Assembly (NCBI RefSeq): GCF_000348685.1
Contig: NZ_ANLA01000007.1
Span: 1-64,000 of the forward strand
From: Xanthomarina gelatinilytica
GTDB lineage: Bacteria > Bacteroidota > Bacteroidia > Flavobacteriales > Flavobacteriaceae
Reading direction: 5' to 3'
Length of the DNA: 64,000 nucleotides
A model generated the notes under the pieces. That model searched no databases, had not been told where the DNA came from, and saw only the letters and a program-made list of their open reading frames with translations. How positions within the stretch are numbered: position 1 is the first letter of the stretch; each line of letters starts with the position of its first letter. Shown in pieces: positions 51,183-61,308 of the stretch. The position numbers and the translations under genes were made by a program.

Positions 51183-52493
51183 ATGAGAACAAAATCGCTT
51201 AAAAAGAATAAAATCAATGTGGTAACCCTTGGCTGTAGTAAAAATGTGTACGATAGCGAAGTGTTAATGGGACAACTAAAAGCCAGTGGCAAAGAGGTTG
51301 CACATGAAGAGGAAGGAAACATTGTGGTAATTAATACCTGTGGTTTTATCAATAATGCCAAGGAAGAAAGTATCAATACCATTCTGGATTTTATGCAGAA
51401 AAAGGAAGATGGCGAGGTTGATAAGGTTTTTGTTACAGGTTGTTTAAGTGAACGTTACAAACCAGACTTACAGAAAGAAATCCCTAATGTGGATCAGTAT
51501 TTTGGAACTACGGAACTGCCAGGCTTATTAAAAGCCTTGGGTGCAGACTATAAACATGAACTTATTGGAGAACGATTAACCACCACACCAAAAAACTATG
51601 CTTATTTAAAAATTGCTGAAGGTTGCGACAGACCTTGTAGCTTTTGTGCCATTCCTATCATGCGTGGCAAACATAAATCCACTCCAATAGAAACACTGGT
51701 TATTGAAGCTGAAAAATTGGCAGCCAAAGGCGTTAAGGAATTAATTCTTATTGCCCAGGATTTAACCTATTATGGACTGGATTTATATAAGAAACGAAAT
51801 CTAGCAGAACTTCTTGAAAACCTTGTGAAAGTGGAAGGCATCGAGTGGATCCGTTTGCATTATGCCTTTCCTACAGGATTCCCTATGGATGTGTTGGAGG
51901 TGATGAAACGTGAACCAAAAATTTGTAACTATCTGGATATTCCGTTGCAGCATATATCTGATGATATTCTTAAAAGCATGCGTCGTGGTACCACCAAAGA
52001 AAAAACAACCAAACTCTTAAAAGCATTTAGGGAGGCAGTTCCAGAAATGACCATTCGTACCACACTAATTGTAGGATATCCTGGAGAAACCGAAGCGCAT
52101 TTTAAGGAGTTAAAACAATGGGTTGCCAATATGCGTTTTGAGCGTTTGGGCTGCTTTACCTACAGTCATGAAGAAAATACCCATGCATACAACTTGGAGG
52201 ACAATGTGCCGGAAGACATCAAACAGGATCGTGCCAACCAAATCATGGAAATTCAATCACAAATTTCCTGGGAATTGAACCAAGCTAAAATCGGACAAAC
52301 CTTAAAAGTGGTTATCGACAGAAAAGAAGGCGAATATTTTGTTGGAAGGACCGAGTTCGATTCTCCAGATGTAGATAACGAAGTGCTTATAGATGCCTCA
52401 AAAACCTATTTGAAAACTGGGGAATTTACAACTGTAACAATTACTGATGCAGCCGATTTCGACCTATATGGAGAGGTTGCTGTTATTAACTAA
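51183..52493 (+). CDS. rimO: Ribosomal protein S12 methylthiotransferase RimO
   Basis: A 436-aa radical SAM enzyme that adds a methylthio group to Asp of ribosomal protein S12. The N-terminal UPF0004 domain has three cluster cysteines, C18 (LGCSKNVYDSEVL), C53 (NTCGF) and C87 (TGCLSERY). The radical SAM motif is C148, C152 and C155 in GCDRPCSFCAIP. The C-terminal TRAM domain follows at about 370-436. LGCSKN and the length favour RimO over MiaB. Confidence 0.95.
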   Translation: MRTKSLKKNKINVVTLGCSKNVYDSEVLMGQLKASGKEVAHEEEGNIVVINTCGFINNAKEESINTILDFMQKKEDGEVDKVFVTGCLSERYKPDLQKEIPNVDQYFGTTELPGLLKALGADYKHELIGERLTTTPKNYAYLKIAEGCDRPCSFCAIPIMRGKHKSTPIETLVIEAEKLAAKGVKELILIAQDLTYYGLDLYKKRNLAELLENLVKVEGIEWIRLHYAFPTGFPMDVLEVMKREPKICNYLDIPLQHISDDILKSMRRGTTKEKTTKLLKAFREAVPEMTIRTTLIVGYPGETEAHFKELKQWVANMRFERLGCFTYSHEENTHAYNLEDNVPEDIKQDRANQIMEIQSQISWELNQAKIGQTLKVVIDRKEGEYFVGRTEFDSPDVDNEVLIDASKTYLKTGEFTTVTITDAADFDLYGEVAVIN

Positions 52494-52504
52494 GTCTCAT
52501 CTTC

Positions 52505-52545
52505 TATTTCAAGGCGAAGCAAAGAATCTGTATAATAGAATGGAT
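52505..52545. repeat. Weak relic of a dispersed repeat
   Basis: CAAGGCGAAGCAAAGAATCTG looks like a worn copy of the GCGCAGTGAAGAATCT core seen in dispersed repeats. It lies in the gap between rimO and the XRE gene and is a tentative call. Confidence 0.25.
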
Positions 52546-52598
52546 TCTGTTTGTTGCTGGAATGGGATTATTTAACCCCGAAATATCCAACTTTGTGC

Positions 52599-52799
52599 TT
52601 ATTCATACACCAGCAAATCTCCAGGCTGGCAATCCAAAGCTTCACAAATAGCTTCCAATGTGCTAAACCTGATGGCTTTGGCTTTTCCGGTTTTTAATAT
52701 GGATAAATTGGCTAAGGTCAATCCCACTTTTTCAGAAAGCTCATTCAGCGACATTTTTCGCTTGGCCATCATCACATCTAAATTTACAGTTATGGCCAT
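52599..52799 (-). CDS. Small XRE-family transcriptional regulator (YozG-like)
   Basis: A 66-aa helix-turn-helix protein consisting of just one Cro/CI domain, MAITVNLDVMMAKRKMSLNE at the start, then SEKVGLTLANLSILKTGKAKAI as the HTH and FSTLEAICEALDCQPGDLLVY as the last helices. It starts three bases after the stop of the DUF2975 gene upstream. XRE plus DUF2975 pairs are common in Bacteroidota and Firmicutes. It probably regulates the pair. Confidence 0.9.
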   Translation of the reverse strand: MAITVNLDVMMAKRKMSLNELSEKVGLTLANLSILKTGKAKAIRFSTLEAICEALDCQPGDLLVYE

Positions 52800-52802
52800 G
52801 GT

Positions 52803-53339
52803 TTATACAGTTAAATCGTTTTCGGTTTGTAGTTCAACCCCTTTGGAGAAAATAATGGCAATGATATAAATTATAGCTGCCATTATAATAAATGCTTGGC
52901 TGTCTGCCCAAAATTTGTTAAGCATATCTATTTGGTAGCCATGATGCTGAAGGTATTTGGCGGTTTGTCTGGCTATATAACTTAAAATACCAATAGCAAA
53001 GGTATTATAGCTAATTTGTAAAATCTGTTTGGAAACAAAATGGTTAAAGGGTTTCAATAAATCAATTTTGGTAACCAGTACAATTACCAAATAAAATAGA
53101 TAAGCTTTTAGAATTGCAATAAGCAACACAAAACCATAGATCCCAAAAAAAGTCCATTTGCTAAGGACATAGATCTCACTTAAATCTAATTTTTGATATA
53201 GGTTGGGAATAAATTCAGGCTTGAAAAGACTAAAGAAAAAATTAACAAGCAAGCCTCCTGCTTCTATGCATAGACCAACAAAAATGATCCAGGATATAAT
53301 CTTAAGACCAATAAATACAAAGTTATTTGTTTTGGACAT
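52803..53339 (-). CDS. DUF2975 membrane protein
   Basis: A 178-aa protein with four membrane segments, matching DUF2975 (ISWIIFVGLCIEAGG near the start; SYNTFAIGILSYIARQTAKYL; AFIIMAAIIYIIAIIFSKGVELQTENDLTV at the end). The ending V-E-L-Q-x-E-N-D-L-T-V is conserved in the family. It is the first gene of a pair with the XRE regulator. Function unknown; membrane sensing that controls the regulator is a guess. Confidence 0.88.
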   Translation of the reverse strand: MSKTNNFVFIGLKIISWIIFVGLCIEAGGLLVNFFFSLFKPEFIPNLYQKLDLSEIYVLSKWTFFGIYGFVLLIAILKAYLFYLVIVLVTKIDLLKPFNHFVSKQILQISYNTFAIGILSYIARQTAKYLQHHGYQIDMLNKFWADSQAFIIMAAIIYIIAIIFSKGVELQTENDLTV

Positions 53340-53550
53340 CTTTACATGTTTTAGAATTACACAACAAATATCAATAAAAATTTATTGAAAAACAATAAAT
53401 ATTTATTGAAATATTTAATTTTAACCTGAAGTCATCTCCATACGTTTAAATTATAAACATAGATACCATAAGGTTCGGCCTAGCAACTTTTAAGTTATTT
53501 TTAAGACAAGAAACCGTATCTTTACTTTTTTAAAACTGCAAAGCGTCACT

Positions 53551-55155
53551 ATGCCAACAGACTGTATTCCTTTTAAAGACACCAATTATTTTTCAAGTTT
53601 AATTTGTGATTATTTAGATAATAAAGATTCTCTAAAACCCTTTTATAACAGGTTCCCTAATGTGGGGAATTTTAAATCTCAAATCGAGGAAAAAAGGATG
53701 TCTGTACAAGGGCAATCAAGAACGGCATTGGTATCTAGTTTGAAAAATCAGTATCAACATATAAATATCTCATCCCAGACGCTTCAAAACATAGAAGCCT
53801 TGAAAGATGAAAATACCTTCACCATTACTACAGGTCATCAGCTAAATTTATTTACGGGACCTTTGTACTTTTTTTATAAGATTATAGCTACCATCAACCT
53901 GTGTAAAGAGCTAAAAGAAACTTATCCAGAGCTTCATTTTGTGCCAATTTATTGGATGGCTACAGAAGATCATGATTTTGAGGAAATTAATTTTTTCAAT
54001 CTTAATGAAAAAAAAATAAGTTGGAATAGAGAAGCATCTGGTGCTGTTGGGGAACTGGATTTAAAAGGCTTGGAGCAAGTATCTGAATTGTTTTCTTCCT
54101 ATTTAAACAGTGGTAAAAATGCAGAACGTTTAAATAAGTGGTTTCGTGAAGCTTATACCAAACACGCCAATTTAACCGAAGCTACCAGATATTTGGTAAA
54201 CGAATTTTTTACCGAAACAGGCTTGGTGATACTTGATGGAAACGACGCTGGATTAAAACGCTTGTTTATTCCTTATCTAAAAGACGAATTAATCAATCAA
54301 ACTGCTTTCAAAAAGGTATCTGAGACTTCCAAACAACTTAACAACTTAACACCAAACTATAAAATACAGGTCAATCCACGTGAAATCAATCTCTTCTATT
54401 TAAAAGATAACCTAAGGGAACGTATTGTTTTTGAAGATGAGGTTTATAAAGTATTGAACACAGACATCACTTGGAGCGAGAGTGAGATTCTACAACATCT
54501 TAATAAAGCACCGGAAAGGTTTAGCCCAAATGTTATTTTAAGGCCTTTGTACCAAGAAGTCGTCCTTCCAAACCTCTGTTATATTGGAGGAGGAGGGGAA
54601 TTGGCTTACTGGCTTCAATTAAAATCCAATTTTGAAGCACAGCAAGTCGCTTTTCCTATGTTATTGCTTCGCAATTCGGCCTTATTGATTTCAGCAAAAC
54701 AGCAGAAGAAACTTAAAAAACTAGATCTTGAGATAGCCGATTTGTTTTTAAAGCAGGACGACTTAATTGAAAAGGTAACCAGAAAACACTCTGAAATCAA
54801 CATCGATTTTTCAGAACAAAAAACCTTTTTAAAAAAGCAATTTGAAGCACTGTATGCCATAGCCCAAAAAACCGATAAATCTTTTTTGGGAGCCGTTTCA
54901 GCTCAGGAGAGAAAACAAATTAAAGGTCTGGAAAATCTGGAAAAAAGATTGCTTAAAGCCCAAAAGCGACAATTAAAGGAAATTTTAGATCGCGTTGTGG
55001 CACTTCAAAACGAATTGTTCCCAAATCACAGCCTTCAAGAACGTCAAGCCAATTTTTCTGAGTTTTATTTGGAATATGGAGACCAATTTATTCAGCAGTT
55101 AATGTTAAATTTGCAACCTCTAAAACAGCAATTTTTAATATTAAACTTAGAGTGA
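53551..55155 (+). CDS. bshC: Bacillithiol biosynthesis cysteine-adding enzyme BshC
   Basis: A 534-aa BshC-type ligase, which joins cysteine to glucosaminyl-malate in the last step of bacillithiol synthesis. FTITTGHQLNLFTGPLYFFYKI is the early conserved segment, YWMATEDHDFEEINFF the next, and PNLCYIGGGGELAYWLQLK the middle. A coiled-coil lies at about 375-470 (KLKKLDLEIADLFLKQDDLIEKV). The C-terminus has SLQERQANFSEFY. Presence of BshC implies bacillithiol as the low-molecular-weight thiol. The PLP decarboxylase gene follows four bases later. Confidence 0.95.
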   Translation: MPTDCIPFKDTNYFSSLICDYLDNKDSLKPFYNRFPNVGNFKSQIEEKRMSVQGQSRTALVSSLKNQYQHINISSQTLQNIEALKDENTFTITTGHQLNLFTGPLYFFYKIIATINLCKELKETYPELHFVPIYWMATEDHDFEEINFFNLNEKKISWNREASGAVGELDLKGLEQVSELFSSYLNSGKNAERLNKWFREAYTKHANLTEATRYLVNEFFTETGLVILDGNDAGLKRLFIPYLKDELINQTAFKKVSETSKQLNNLTPNYKIQVNPREINLFYLKDNLRERIVFEDEVYKVLNTDITWSESEILQHLNKAPERFSPNVILRPLYQEVVLPNLCYIGGGGELAYWLQLKSNFEAQQVAFPMLLLRNSALLISAKQQKKLKKLDLEIADLFLKQDDLIEKVTRKHSEINIDFSEQKTFLKKQFEALYAIAQKTDKSFLGAVSAQERKQIKGLENLEKRLLKAQKRQLKEILDRVVALQNELFPNHSLQERQANFSEFYLEYGDQFIQQLMLNLQPLKQQFLILNLE

Positions 55156-55159
55156 ATCC

Positions 55160-56530
55160 ATGCACAAAATCGATATAGACCTGATAGAAATGACTTTGGA
55201 TGTTATGAAATATGCCATTGGCAGAATTTCCGCTACAGAGCATCCTATAGGAAAACCTAAAAAATACGAAGAACTTAAAGAACTTGTTGGCGAAACCGTT
55301 ACCGAAAAAGGTGTTGGTGGCGAATATGCTTTCAATTTATGGAAAGAATACCTGTCTAAAGCCAATGTGCCTGTAGACCACCCAAGAAACTTGGCCTTTG
55401 TGCCAGCTTCCCCAACGCGTGCAGCCATTATGTTCGATTTGGTAACCTCTGCCTCAAGCATTCATGGTGCATATTGGATGGAAGGTGCTGGTGGTATTTT
55501 TTGTGAAAACGAAGCCATGAAATGGATTGTGTCCTTAACAGGTTTGCCAGAAGGTGCTTTTGGGGTTTTTACCAGTGGAGGAACAGCTGCCAACTTATCA
55601 GCAATTGTTACAGCCAGGGAACATTGGCGGGAAGACGAAACTTATAAAAGGGAGAAAGGCTTGATCATTACATCCATTGGAGCGCATTCTTCAATTAAAG
55701 CCATGGCAAAAGTGGCCGATGTGGACATTCTTTTGGTAGATTCTGAAGAACGGTTAACTGGAGCCGATCTGCGAAAAACCATAGATAACCTAAACTTTCA
55801 CCAACGCAAAAGACTTTTTGCAGTTGTGGCAACTGGAGGCACAACCAATGCTGGAATCATTGACGATTTAGAAGGTATTGCCGATATTTGTGAAAAGGAA
55901 AACATTTGGTTCCATGTGGATGCAGCTTATGGTGGAGGCGCTTTGGCAGCCGATTCCGTAAGACATTTATTTAACGGTATTGAACGTGCAGATAGTATCA
56001 CCATAGATCCTCATAAATGGATGTTTTCACCTTACGATTGTGGCGCAGTTATATACAAAAAACCAGAACTGGCCAAAAATGCACATTCGCAACAAGGTTC
56101 TTATCTGGATATTTTTAAGGACGAAGGCGCACATGGTTTCAATCCTACCGATTATCAAATTCAATTAACTCGTCGTGTACGTGGATTGCCTTTGTGGTTT
56201 TCTTTGGCTACCCATGGAACGGACAGATACAAACAATCTGTGGAAAGAGGGATTGAGTTGGCACAAATAGCTGGCAAAATGATAGAGGAAAACCCTCATG
56301 TGGAATTGGTAAGGGAACCAAGCTTATCCTGTGTGCTTTATAGGAGAAAAGGATGGAAACCCGAGGATTATACCCATTGGACCTACGAAAATCATAAAAA
56401 AGGCTTTGCCCTGGTAACACCAACCAAATGGAAAAATGGAGATACCTATGAAACGGTTTCACGTTTTTGTTTTATCAATCCAGATACCACTGAAGAAGAT
56501 ATTCGGTTGATTTTGGAAACCATGAATTAA
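55160..56530 (+). CDS. PLP-dependent decarboxylase (group II amino-acid decarboxylase-like)
   Basis: A 456-aa PLP enzyme of the group II decarboxylase family (aspartate/glutamate/aromatic amino acid decarboxylase-like). VFTSGGTAANLSAIV is the PLP phosphate loop, H176 (GAHSSIK) stacks on the PLP ring, D254 (HVDAAYGG) binds the pyridine nitrogen and K286 (TIDPHKWMFSPYDCG) forms the Schiff base. The substrate is not visible. It begins four bases after bshC, which makes cotranscription certain, and a role in an amino-acid step linked to thiol metabolism or independent of it are both open. Confidence 0.9.
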   Translation: MHKIDIDLIEMTLDVMKYAIGRISATEHPIGKPKKYEELKELVGETVTEKGVGGEYAFNLWKEYLSKANVPVDHPRNLAFVPASPTRAAIMFDLVTSASSIHGAYWMEGAGGIFCENEAMKWIVSLTGLPEGAFGVFTSGGTAANLSAIVTAREHWREDETYKREKGLIITSIGAHSSIKAMAKVADVDILLVDSEERLTGADLRKTIDNLNFHQRKRLFAVVATGGTTNAGIIDDLEGIADICEKENIWFHVDAAYGGGALAADSVRHLFNGIERADSITIDPHKWMFSPYDCGAVIYKKPELAKNAHSQQGSYLDIFKDEGAHGFNPTDYQIQLTRRVRGLPLWFSLATHGTDRYKQSVERGIELAQIAGKMIEENPHVELVREPSLSCVLYRRKGWKPEDYTHWTYENHKKGFALVTPTKWKNGDTYETVSRFCFINPDTTEEDIRLILETMN

Positions 56531-56559
56531 GCATTGTTTTAAATTATTGAATGTATGGC

Positions 56560-56590
56560 ATGCTGAAAACAAGTTCGGCAATACGTAGAA
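56560..56590. repeat. Possible repeat relic
   Basis: ATGCTGAAAACAAGTTCGGCA keeps the CTGAA-x-CAAGTTC-like core of hairpin repeats such as the one near 32748-32762. A relic only. Confidence 0.3.
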
Positions 56591-56668
56591 AAGATACAAG
56601 TCATAAAGCATACGTAAATTCGTGGCAAAAAAGTATAAATCATAAATAGCTATTCAAAAATCAATTAC

Positions 56669-56676
56669 TATTTTTG
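56669..56676 (+). promoter_or_regulatory. -7 element (TATTTTTG) directly before guaA
   Basis: Perfect TAnnTTTG match that ends three bases before the guaA ATG (56680). If used, it would give a leaderless or nearly leaderless mRNA. Confidence 0.4.
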
Positions 56677-56679
56677 CGC

Positions 56680-58215
56680 ATGCAACACAACAACATACTT
56701 ATTTTAGATTTCGGTTCGCAATACACACAACTAATTGCGCGAAGAGTTCGGGAACTCAATATTTACTGTGAGATTCACCCATTTAACAAAATTCCTGACA
56801 AGCTTGAAGAATACAAGGCTGTCATACTCTCAGGAAGCCCTTTTTCCGTGAGAGGTGAAAACGCACTTCATCCAGATTTATCAAAAATCAGAGGTAAAAA
56901 ACCGGTTTTGGCTGTGTGTTATGGCGCACAATATTTAGCCCATTTTTCTGGAGGTGAAGTAGCGCCTTCGGATACTAGGGAATATGGTCGGGCTAAATTA
57001 TCCTACATAAAACCCAATGAAACCTTCTTTAAAAATATCAACGAAGGAAGTCAGGTATGGATGAGCCATAGCGATACCATCAAACATCTTCCAACTAAGG
57101 GTGTTTTATTGGCAAGTACGCACGATGTGCAAAATGCAGCTTTTAAAATTGAAGGAGAAGAAACTTATGCCATTCAGTTTCATCCTGAAGTGTACCATTC
57201 AACCGATGGGAAACAGTTATTGGAAAATTTTTTAGTGCATATAGCCAAGGTAAATCAAGACTGGACACCACAATCCTTTGTTGAAGAGACAGTGGAAGAG
57301 CTACAGCAAAAAATAGGTAACGATAAGGTGGTTCTTGGACTTTCAGGAGGTGTGGATTCTTCCGTAGCAGCCATGTTGTTGCATAAAGCCATAGGTAAAA
57401 ACCTGTATTGCATTTTTGTAAATAACGGTTTGTTGCGTAAAAATGAGTTTTTGGAAGTTCTGGATCAGTATAAGGACATGGGACTTAATGTAAAAGGTGT
57501 GGACGCTTCGGCACGCTTTTTGGAAGCACTTGCTGGATTAAGCGACCCAGAAGAAAAGCGTAAAGCTATTGGTCGCGTGTTCATTGAAGTGTTTGATGAT
57601 GAAGCCCATGAAATTTCAGATGTTACTTGGTTGGCTCAAGGAACTATTTATCCAGATGTTATTGAAAGTGTTTCAGCAACAGGAGGACCAAGTGCTACCA
57701 TTAAAAGCCATCATAATGTAGGTGGATTGCCAGATTTCATGAAACTAAAAATTGTGGAGCCTCTAAAAGCATTGTTTAAGGACGAAGTACGTCGTGTAGG
57801 AGCTTCCATGGGTATGGACGCAAACTTATTAGGGCGTCATCCATTCCCAGGACCAGGACTGGCCATTAGGATTTTAGGGGATATCACTGCCGAAAAAGTG
57901 CGTATATTGCAAGAGGTTGATGCCATCTTTATTAATGGACTGAAAACTTGGGGCCTGTACGACCAAGTTTGGCAAGCAGGAGCCATACTTTTACCGGTAA
58001 ATAGTGTTGGAGTGATGGGAGATGAACGTACCTACGAAAAATGTGTGGCTTTAAGAGCTGTTGAAAGTACGGATGGGATGACAGCAGATTGGGTGAATTT
58101 GCCTTATGAATTCTTGCAAAAAACATCAAACGATATAATAAATAAAGTAAAAGGCGTTAATAGGGTAGTATACGACATTAGTTCAAAACCACCTGCAACC
58201 ATAGAGTGGGAATAA
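56680..58215 (+). CDS. guaA: GMP synthase (glutamine-hydrolysing)
   Basis: A 511-aa GuaA from ATG 56680. A TTG six bases upstream is less likely, because the family starts close to the [22 protein letters not shown] motif. The glutamine amidotransferase has C80 ([11 protein letters not shown]) and FHPEVYHS. The PP-loop ATP-pyrophosphatase has [13 protein letters not shown] near residue 224. The C-terminal dimerisation part contains [13 protein letters not shown]. It converts XMP to GMP. The gap to the next gene is 164 bases. Confidence 0.97.
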   Translation: MQHNNILILDFGSQYTQLIARRVRELNIYCEIHPFNKIPDKLEEYKAVILSGSPFSVRGENALHPDLSKIRGKKPVLAVCYGAQYLAHFSGGEVAPSDTREYGRAKLSYIKPNETFFKNINEGSQVWMSHSDTIKHLPTKGVLLASTHDVQNAAFKIEGEETYAIQFHPEVYHSTDGKQLLENFLVHIAKVNQDWTPQSFVEETVEELQQKIGNDKVVLGLSGGVDSSVAAMLLHKAIGKNLYCIFVNNGLLRKNEFLEVLDQYKDMGLNVKGVDASARFLEALAGLSDPEEKRKAIGRVFIEVFDDEAHEISDVTWLAQGTIYPDVIESVSATGGPSATIKSHHNVGGLPDFMKLKIVEPLKALFKDEVRRVGASMGMDANLLGRHPFPGPGLAIRILGDITAEKVRILQEVDAIFINGLKTWGLYDQVWQAGAILLPVNSVGVMGDERTYEKCVALRAVESTDGMTADWVNLPYEFLQKTSNDIINKVKGVNRVVYDISSKPPATIEWE

Positions 58216-58379
58216 TAAATTCCTAGGATATCTGGAATTTTATTGAATAATGCTATTTTATTATTTAGCCCCAAAGGATTTATAAACCTTGTGGGCTTGT
58301 AAAATTAAGGTATTATGTTGCAATTTATTTTTTGAATAATTAAAAAGCCTAGCGCCATTTAGACCGTATAATTAATAAT

Positions 58380-60296
58380 ATGAAAAAAATAATATACATC
58401 TTATTCTTGGTTTTAATTGTGGGTTGTGCTTCCAGTCAAGCTCAAAATTTTAAAACACATAAAGTTAAGCAAGGGGAAACCATTGAAAGCATTGCCAAAC
58501 GCTATCAAGTAAACACACAAGATATCTATGGTTTGAATCCAGATGCCAAAAAAGGAATCAAAACAAACGCAGTTTTGATCATTCCCAATTCCAAAAGTTC
58601 AAATTCAGCGCCTCAAGCCACTATTGAAAAGGAATTGGTTGGGTTTAAACAGCATAAGGTAAAGCGAAAAGAAACCCTATACAGCCTAGCTAAAGAATAT
58701 GATGTTGAAGAAGCTGAAATAAAAAAACACAACACATTTTTATATGCCAATAACCTCCGTAAAGGGGATGATTTAAAAATTCCGGTTTACAAAAAAGTGT
58801 TTACAGTTTCAAAACCGGAAAGCACAACAAAAATATACACAGTTTTACCAAAAGAGGGTAAATGGCGTATTGCCTACAAATTTGGGATTACCATCGATCA
58901 GTTGGAAGCATTGAACCCAGATATGGGAGAGGTTTTAAATGTTGGAGACCAAATACATGTGCCAAACATTAACCAAAAAGAAGAAAAACCTATAGACGAA
59001 GCCTATTCATATTACAAAGTCTTGCCAAAAGAAGGCTTTTACAGACTGAAACTGAAATTGGGTGTGGAGCAAGAGCAATTGGAAATTTTAAATCCAGGCC
59101 TTAAAGAATCTGGTTTAAAAGAAGGGATGATTTTAAAAATCCCTTACAATGCAACAGTAGGGGAAACCACAAATACAGAGCAACAGGAAATAGATCTAAC
59201 AGATCGTATCAAGAGCTCCAATACAAAACATCTTGTAATCATGCTGCCATTTCAACTTAATAAAGTGGATGCAGACTCTATACAAGACGCAAAAAAAGAA
59301 CTTACCTCAAATCCATTTCTTAGCATGTCAATGGATTTCCATTCGGGAGCATTAATGGCTTTGGACTCACTTAAAAAGTTGGGAGTTAATTTAAAAGTGG
59401 ATGTTTACGACACTAAGAATTTATTAAGTGAAGTGTCACATATTTTAAACACCAATGAATTTAGTGATGTGGATGCCGTTATTGGGCCCTTTATGCAAAA
59501 CAACATAGAGAAAGTAGCTTCAGAATTAAAAACGTACCAAGTTCCTGTAATATCTCCAATCACCAAAAACGTGACACTTACAGAAAATGTGTTTCAATCC
59601 AGGCCTTCTGAATCGTTACTTTATGATAAAATAGTTGATTTTGTAAAAAACGATAGTATCAAGCAACATGTGATCATTGTGTCTGATGCAAAGCATACCA
59701 AAGTCAGTGATAACCTGAAACGCACCTTTTTGTCGGCGTCACAAGTATTTTCAAGAAAAAACAGAAAAGGGGAAGATGCCTTTTATATCTTGGATCAAGA
59801 TATTTTAGGGAGTCTAAAGCCTGGGAAAAATGTTGTCTTTTTAGAGTCTGATAATCCAGGATTTGTGTCCAATGTCACCAGTAAATTGAACTCCATGAAA
59901 AATAAGGAGCGCAACATTGTATTGGTTACCACCAATATGAATGCAGCTTTTGAAGACGATGAAGTTTCAAATTACCATTTGTCACATTTGGACTTTCATT
60001 TTCCAACCATTTCCAAATCTTACAATGAAGACGATAATAATTCCTTTGTAAAAGCATACGAAAAGCGTTATGGCATTACGCCTAACAAAGTAGCAGTCCG
60101 CGGTTTTGATATAACCATGGATGTGGTATTGCGTTTGGTAAGTTCAGAAGACTTATACCTTTCTGTCACGGAAGCTCCATTAACAGAATATGTTGAGAAC
60201 AAATTTGCCTATAAAAAGAAATTTTTAGGTGGTTATTATAACGATACGGTTTACTTGGTTAAATATCAAGATTTAAAAATTGTTGAAGTAAACTAA
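58380..60296 (+). CDS. LysM repeat lipoprotein with periplasmic-binding-like domain
   Basis: A 638-aa protein with signal MKKIIYILFLVLIVGC (lipobox VGC, though a signal peptidase I site in SQAQ is possible). Four LysM-like repeats lie at about 25-72, 89-138, 151-198 and 210-258; the first two are clear (HKVKQGETIESIAKRYQV, HKVKRKETLYSLAKEY), the last two diverged. From about 280 to 630 there is a type 1 periplasmic-binding-like domain (HLVIMLPFQLNKVDADSI and AVIGPFMQNNIEKVASELK). This layout is common in Bacteroidota. It may tether to peptidoglycan and bind an unknown ligand. No permease is adjacent. Confidence 0.88.
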   Translation: MKKIIYILFLVLIVGCASSQAQNFKTHKVKQGETIESIAKRYQVNTQDIYGLNPDAKKGIKTNAVLIIPNSKSSNSAPQATIEKELVGFKQHKVKRKETLYSLAKEYDVEEAEIKKHNTFLYANNLRKGDDLKIPVYKKVFTVSKPESTTKIYTVLPKEGKWRIAYKFGITIDQLEALNPDMGEVLNVGDQIHVPNINQKEEKPIDEAYSYYKVLPKEGFYRLKLKLGVEQEQLEILNPGLKESGLKEGMILKIPYNATVGETTNTEQQEIDLTDRIKSSNTKHLVIMLPFQLNKVDADSIQDAKKELTSNPFLSMSMDFHSGALMALDSLKKLGVNLKVDVYDTKNLLSEVSHILNTNEFSDVDAVIGPFMQNNIEKVASELKTYQVPVISPITKNVTLTENVFQSRPSESLLYDKIVDFVKNDSIKQHVIIVSDAKHTKVSDNLKRTFLSASQVFSRKNRKGEDAFYILDQDILGSLKPGKNVVFLESDNPGFVSNVTSKLNSMKNKERNIVLVTTNMNAAFEDDEVSNYHLSHLDFHFPTISKSYNEDDNNSFVKAYEKRYGITPNKVAVRGFDITMDVVLRLVSSEDLYLSVTEAPLTEYVENKFAYKKKFLGGYYNDTVYLVKYQDLKIVEVN

Positions 60297-60337
60297 ATAC
60301 TTCAAGGCCTGGTGCCACTTAATAATATAAATGTATT

Positions 60338-60895
60338 ATGAAAACAATGTGGCATAAAGGAGGATTTTTGGTGGTTTTTGTACTTGTTGATTGTTTGGTC
60401 TTTTCACAAAATGTGCCTGGCATCACTTGGTCGGAAACATTCAAGTTGTCATGGAACGATTTTAAAGACCAACCAGATCCAGACACAGATGTGGTTGCCA
60501 TAACGGCTTCAGGACTTACCTTTCACTATGCCATTCAAAAAGAAAACGATGAGATCATTGGGTTTAGCACAGAAGTAAAAACCAGTTTTTACCCTGAAAA
60601 ATCATGGGTAAAATCAGAAAGAGCCAATGCACACATTTTGTCGCATGAACAATTGCATTTTGATATTACGGAATTACATGCAAGGAGGTTTAGACAGCAA
60701 TTATCTAAACTAAAAGTTTCAAAAAATCTAGTTGAAACCTTAGATTCGATACATTATCAAATTCAAACAGATTTGAAATTGATGCAGAATGTATACGATA
60801 TGGAAACGGATTTTTCAAGGGATATAAAAGCTCAGGCCCATTGGGAACAGCATGTGCAGGAAGAATTGTTGAAGCTTTCAGGATTTAAATCTTAA
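60338..60895 (+). CDS. DUF922 protein with HExxH zinc motif
   Basis: A 185-aa protein with a hydrophobic N-terminus (GGFLVVFVLVDCLVF) and a DUF922-like domain: WSETFKLSWNDFKDQPDP and then the motif LSHEQLHFDITELHARR, with HEQLH (H103, E104, H107) as the typical zinc metalloprotease motif. DUF922 proteins are small putative zinc proteases. A start at the second Met (three codons in) is also possible. It follows the LysM gene after 41 bases and precedes the DUF3820 gene by nine. The substrate is unknown. Confidence 0.8.
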   Translation: MKTMWHKGGFLVVFVLVDCLVFSQNVPGITWSETFKLSWNDFKDQPDPDTDVVAITASGLTFHYAIQKENDEIIGFSTEVKTSFYPEKSWVKSERANAHILSHEQLHFDITELHARRFRQQLSKLKVSKNLVETLDSIHYQIQTDLKLMQNVYDMETDFSRDIKAQAHWEQHVQEELLKLSGFKS

Positions 60896-60904
60896 CTATT
60901 TATT

Positions 60905-61135
60905 TTGATACAACCAGACAAAGAGTTTTTAATTAAATTGGCACACACCAAAATGCCATTTGGAAAATATAAAGACCGTTATCTTATAGATTTACCAGAA
61001 TATTATGTGGTTTGGTATCATAACAAAGGGTTTCCTAAAGGACCATTGGGACAGATGTTGGAAACAGTGTATGAATTAAAATTAAATGGCTTGGAAGAGT
61101 TAATAAGAAATATAAAACGCCAGTTTCCCAAATAA
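60905..61135 (+). CDS. DUF3820 family protein
   Basis: A 76-aa protein starting with TTG. The K-M-P-F-G-K-Y-K-D-R motif (MPFGKYKDRYLIDLPEYYVVWY) and GFPKGPLGQMLETVYEL are DUF3820 features. The same domain is fused to the exonuclease at 45034-45804. It is nine bases after the DUF922 gene and probably in the same operon. No role is known to me; a nucleic-acid function is suggested by the fusion elsewhere. Confidence 0.85.
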   Translation: MIQPDKEFLIKLAHTKMPFGKYKDRYLIDLPEYYVVWYHNKGFPKGPLGQMLETVYELKLNGLEELIRNIKRQFPK

Positions 61136-61308
61136 ATTCTAACCTGTACCAAATGTAAATTTAATCTAAAAATGGTTTTAGGTATTGAGTGCTTATATGT
61201 TTTTAAAAGCTTATTTTAAAAAACATTACCCAATATTAAGCTGTTGGTACCATGAAACAAGGTGCTTACAGTAAACCATTAATTTTCCAAACAAATAACC
61301 GTATAAAC

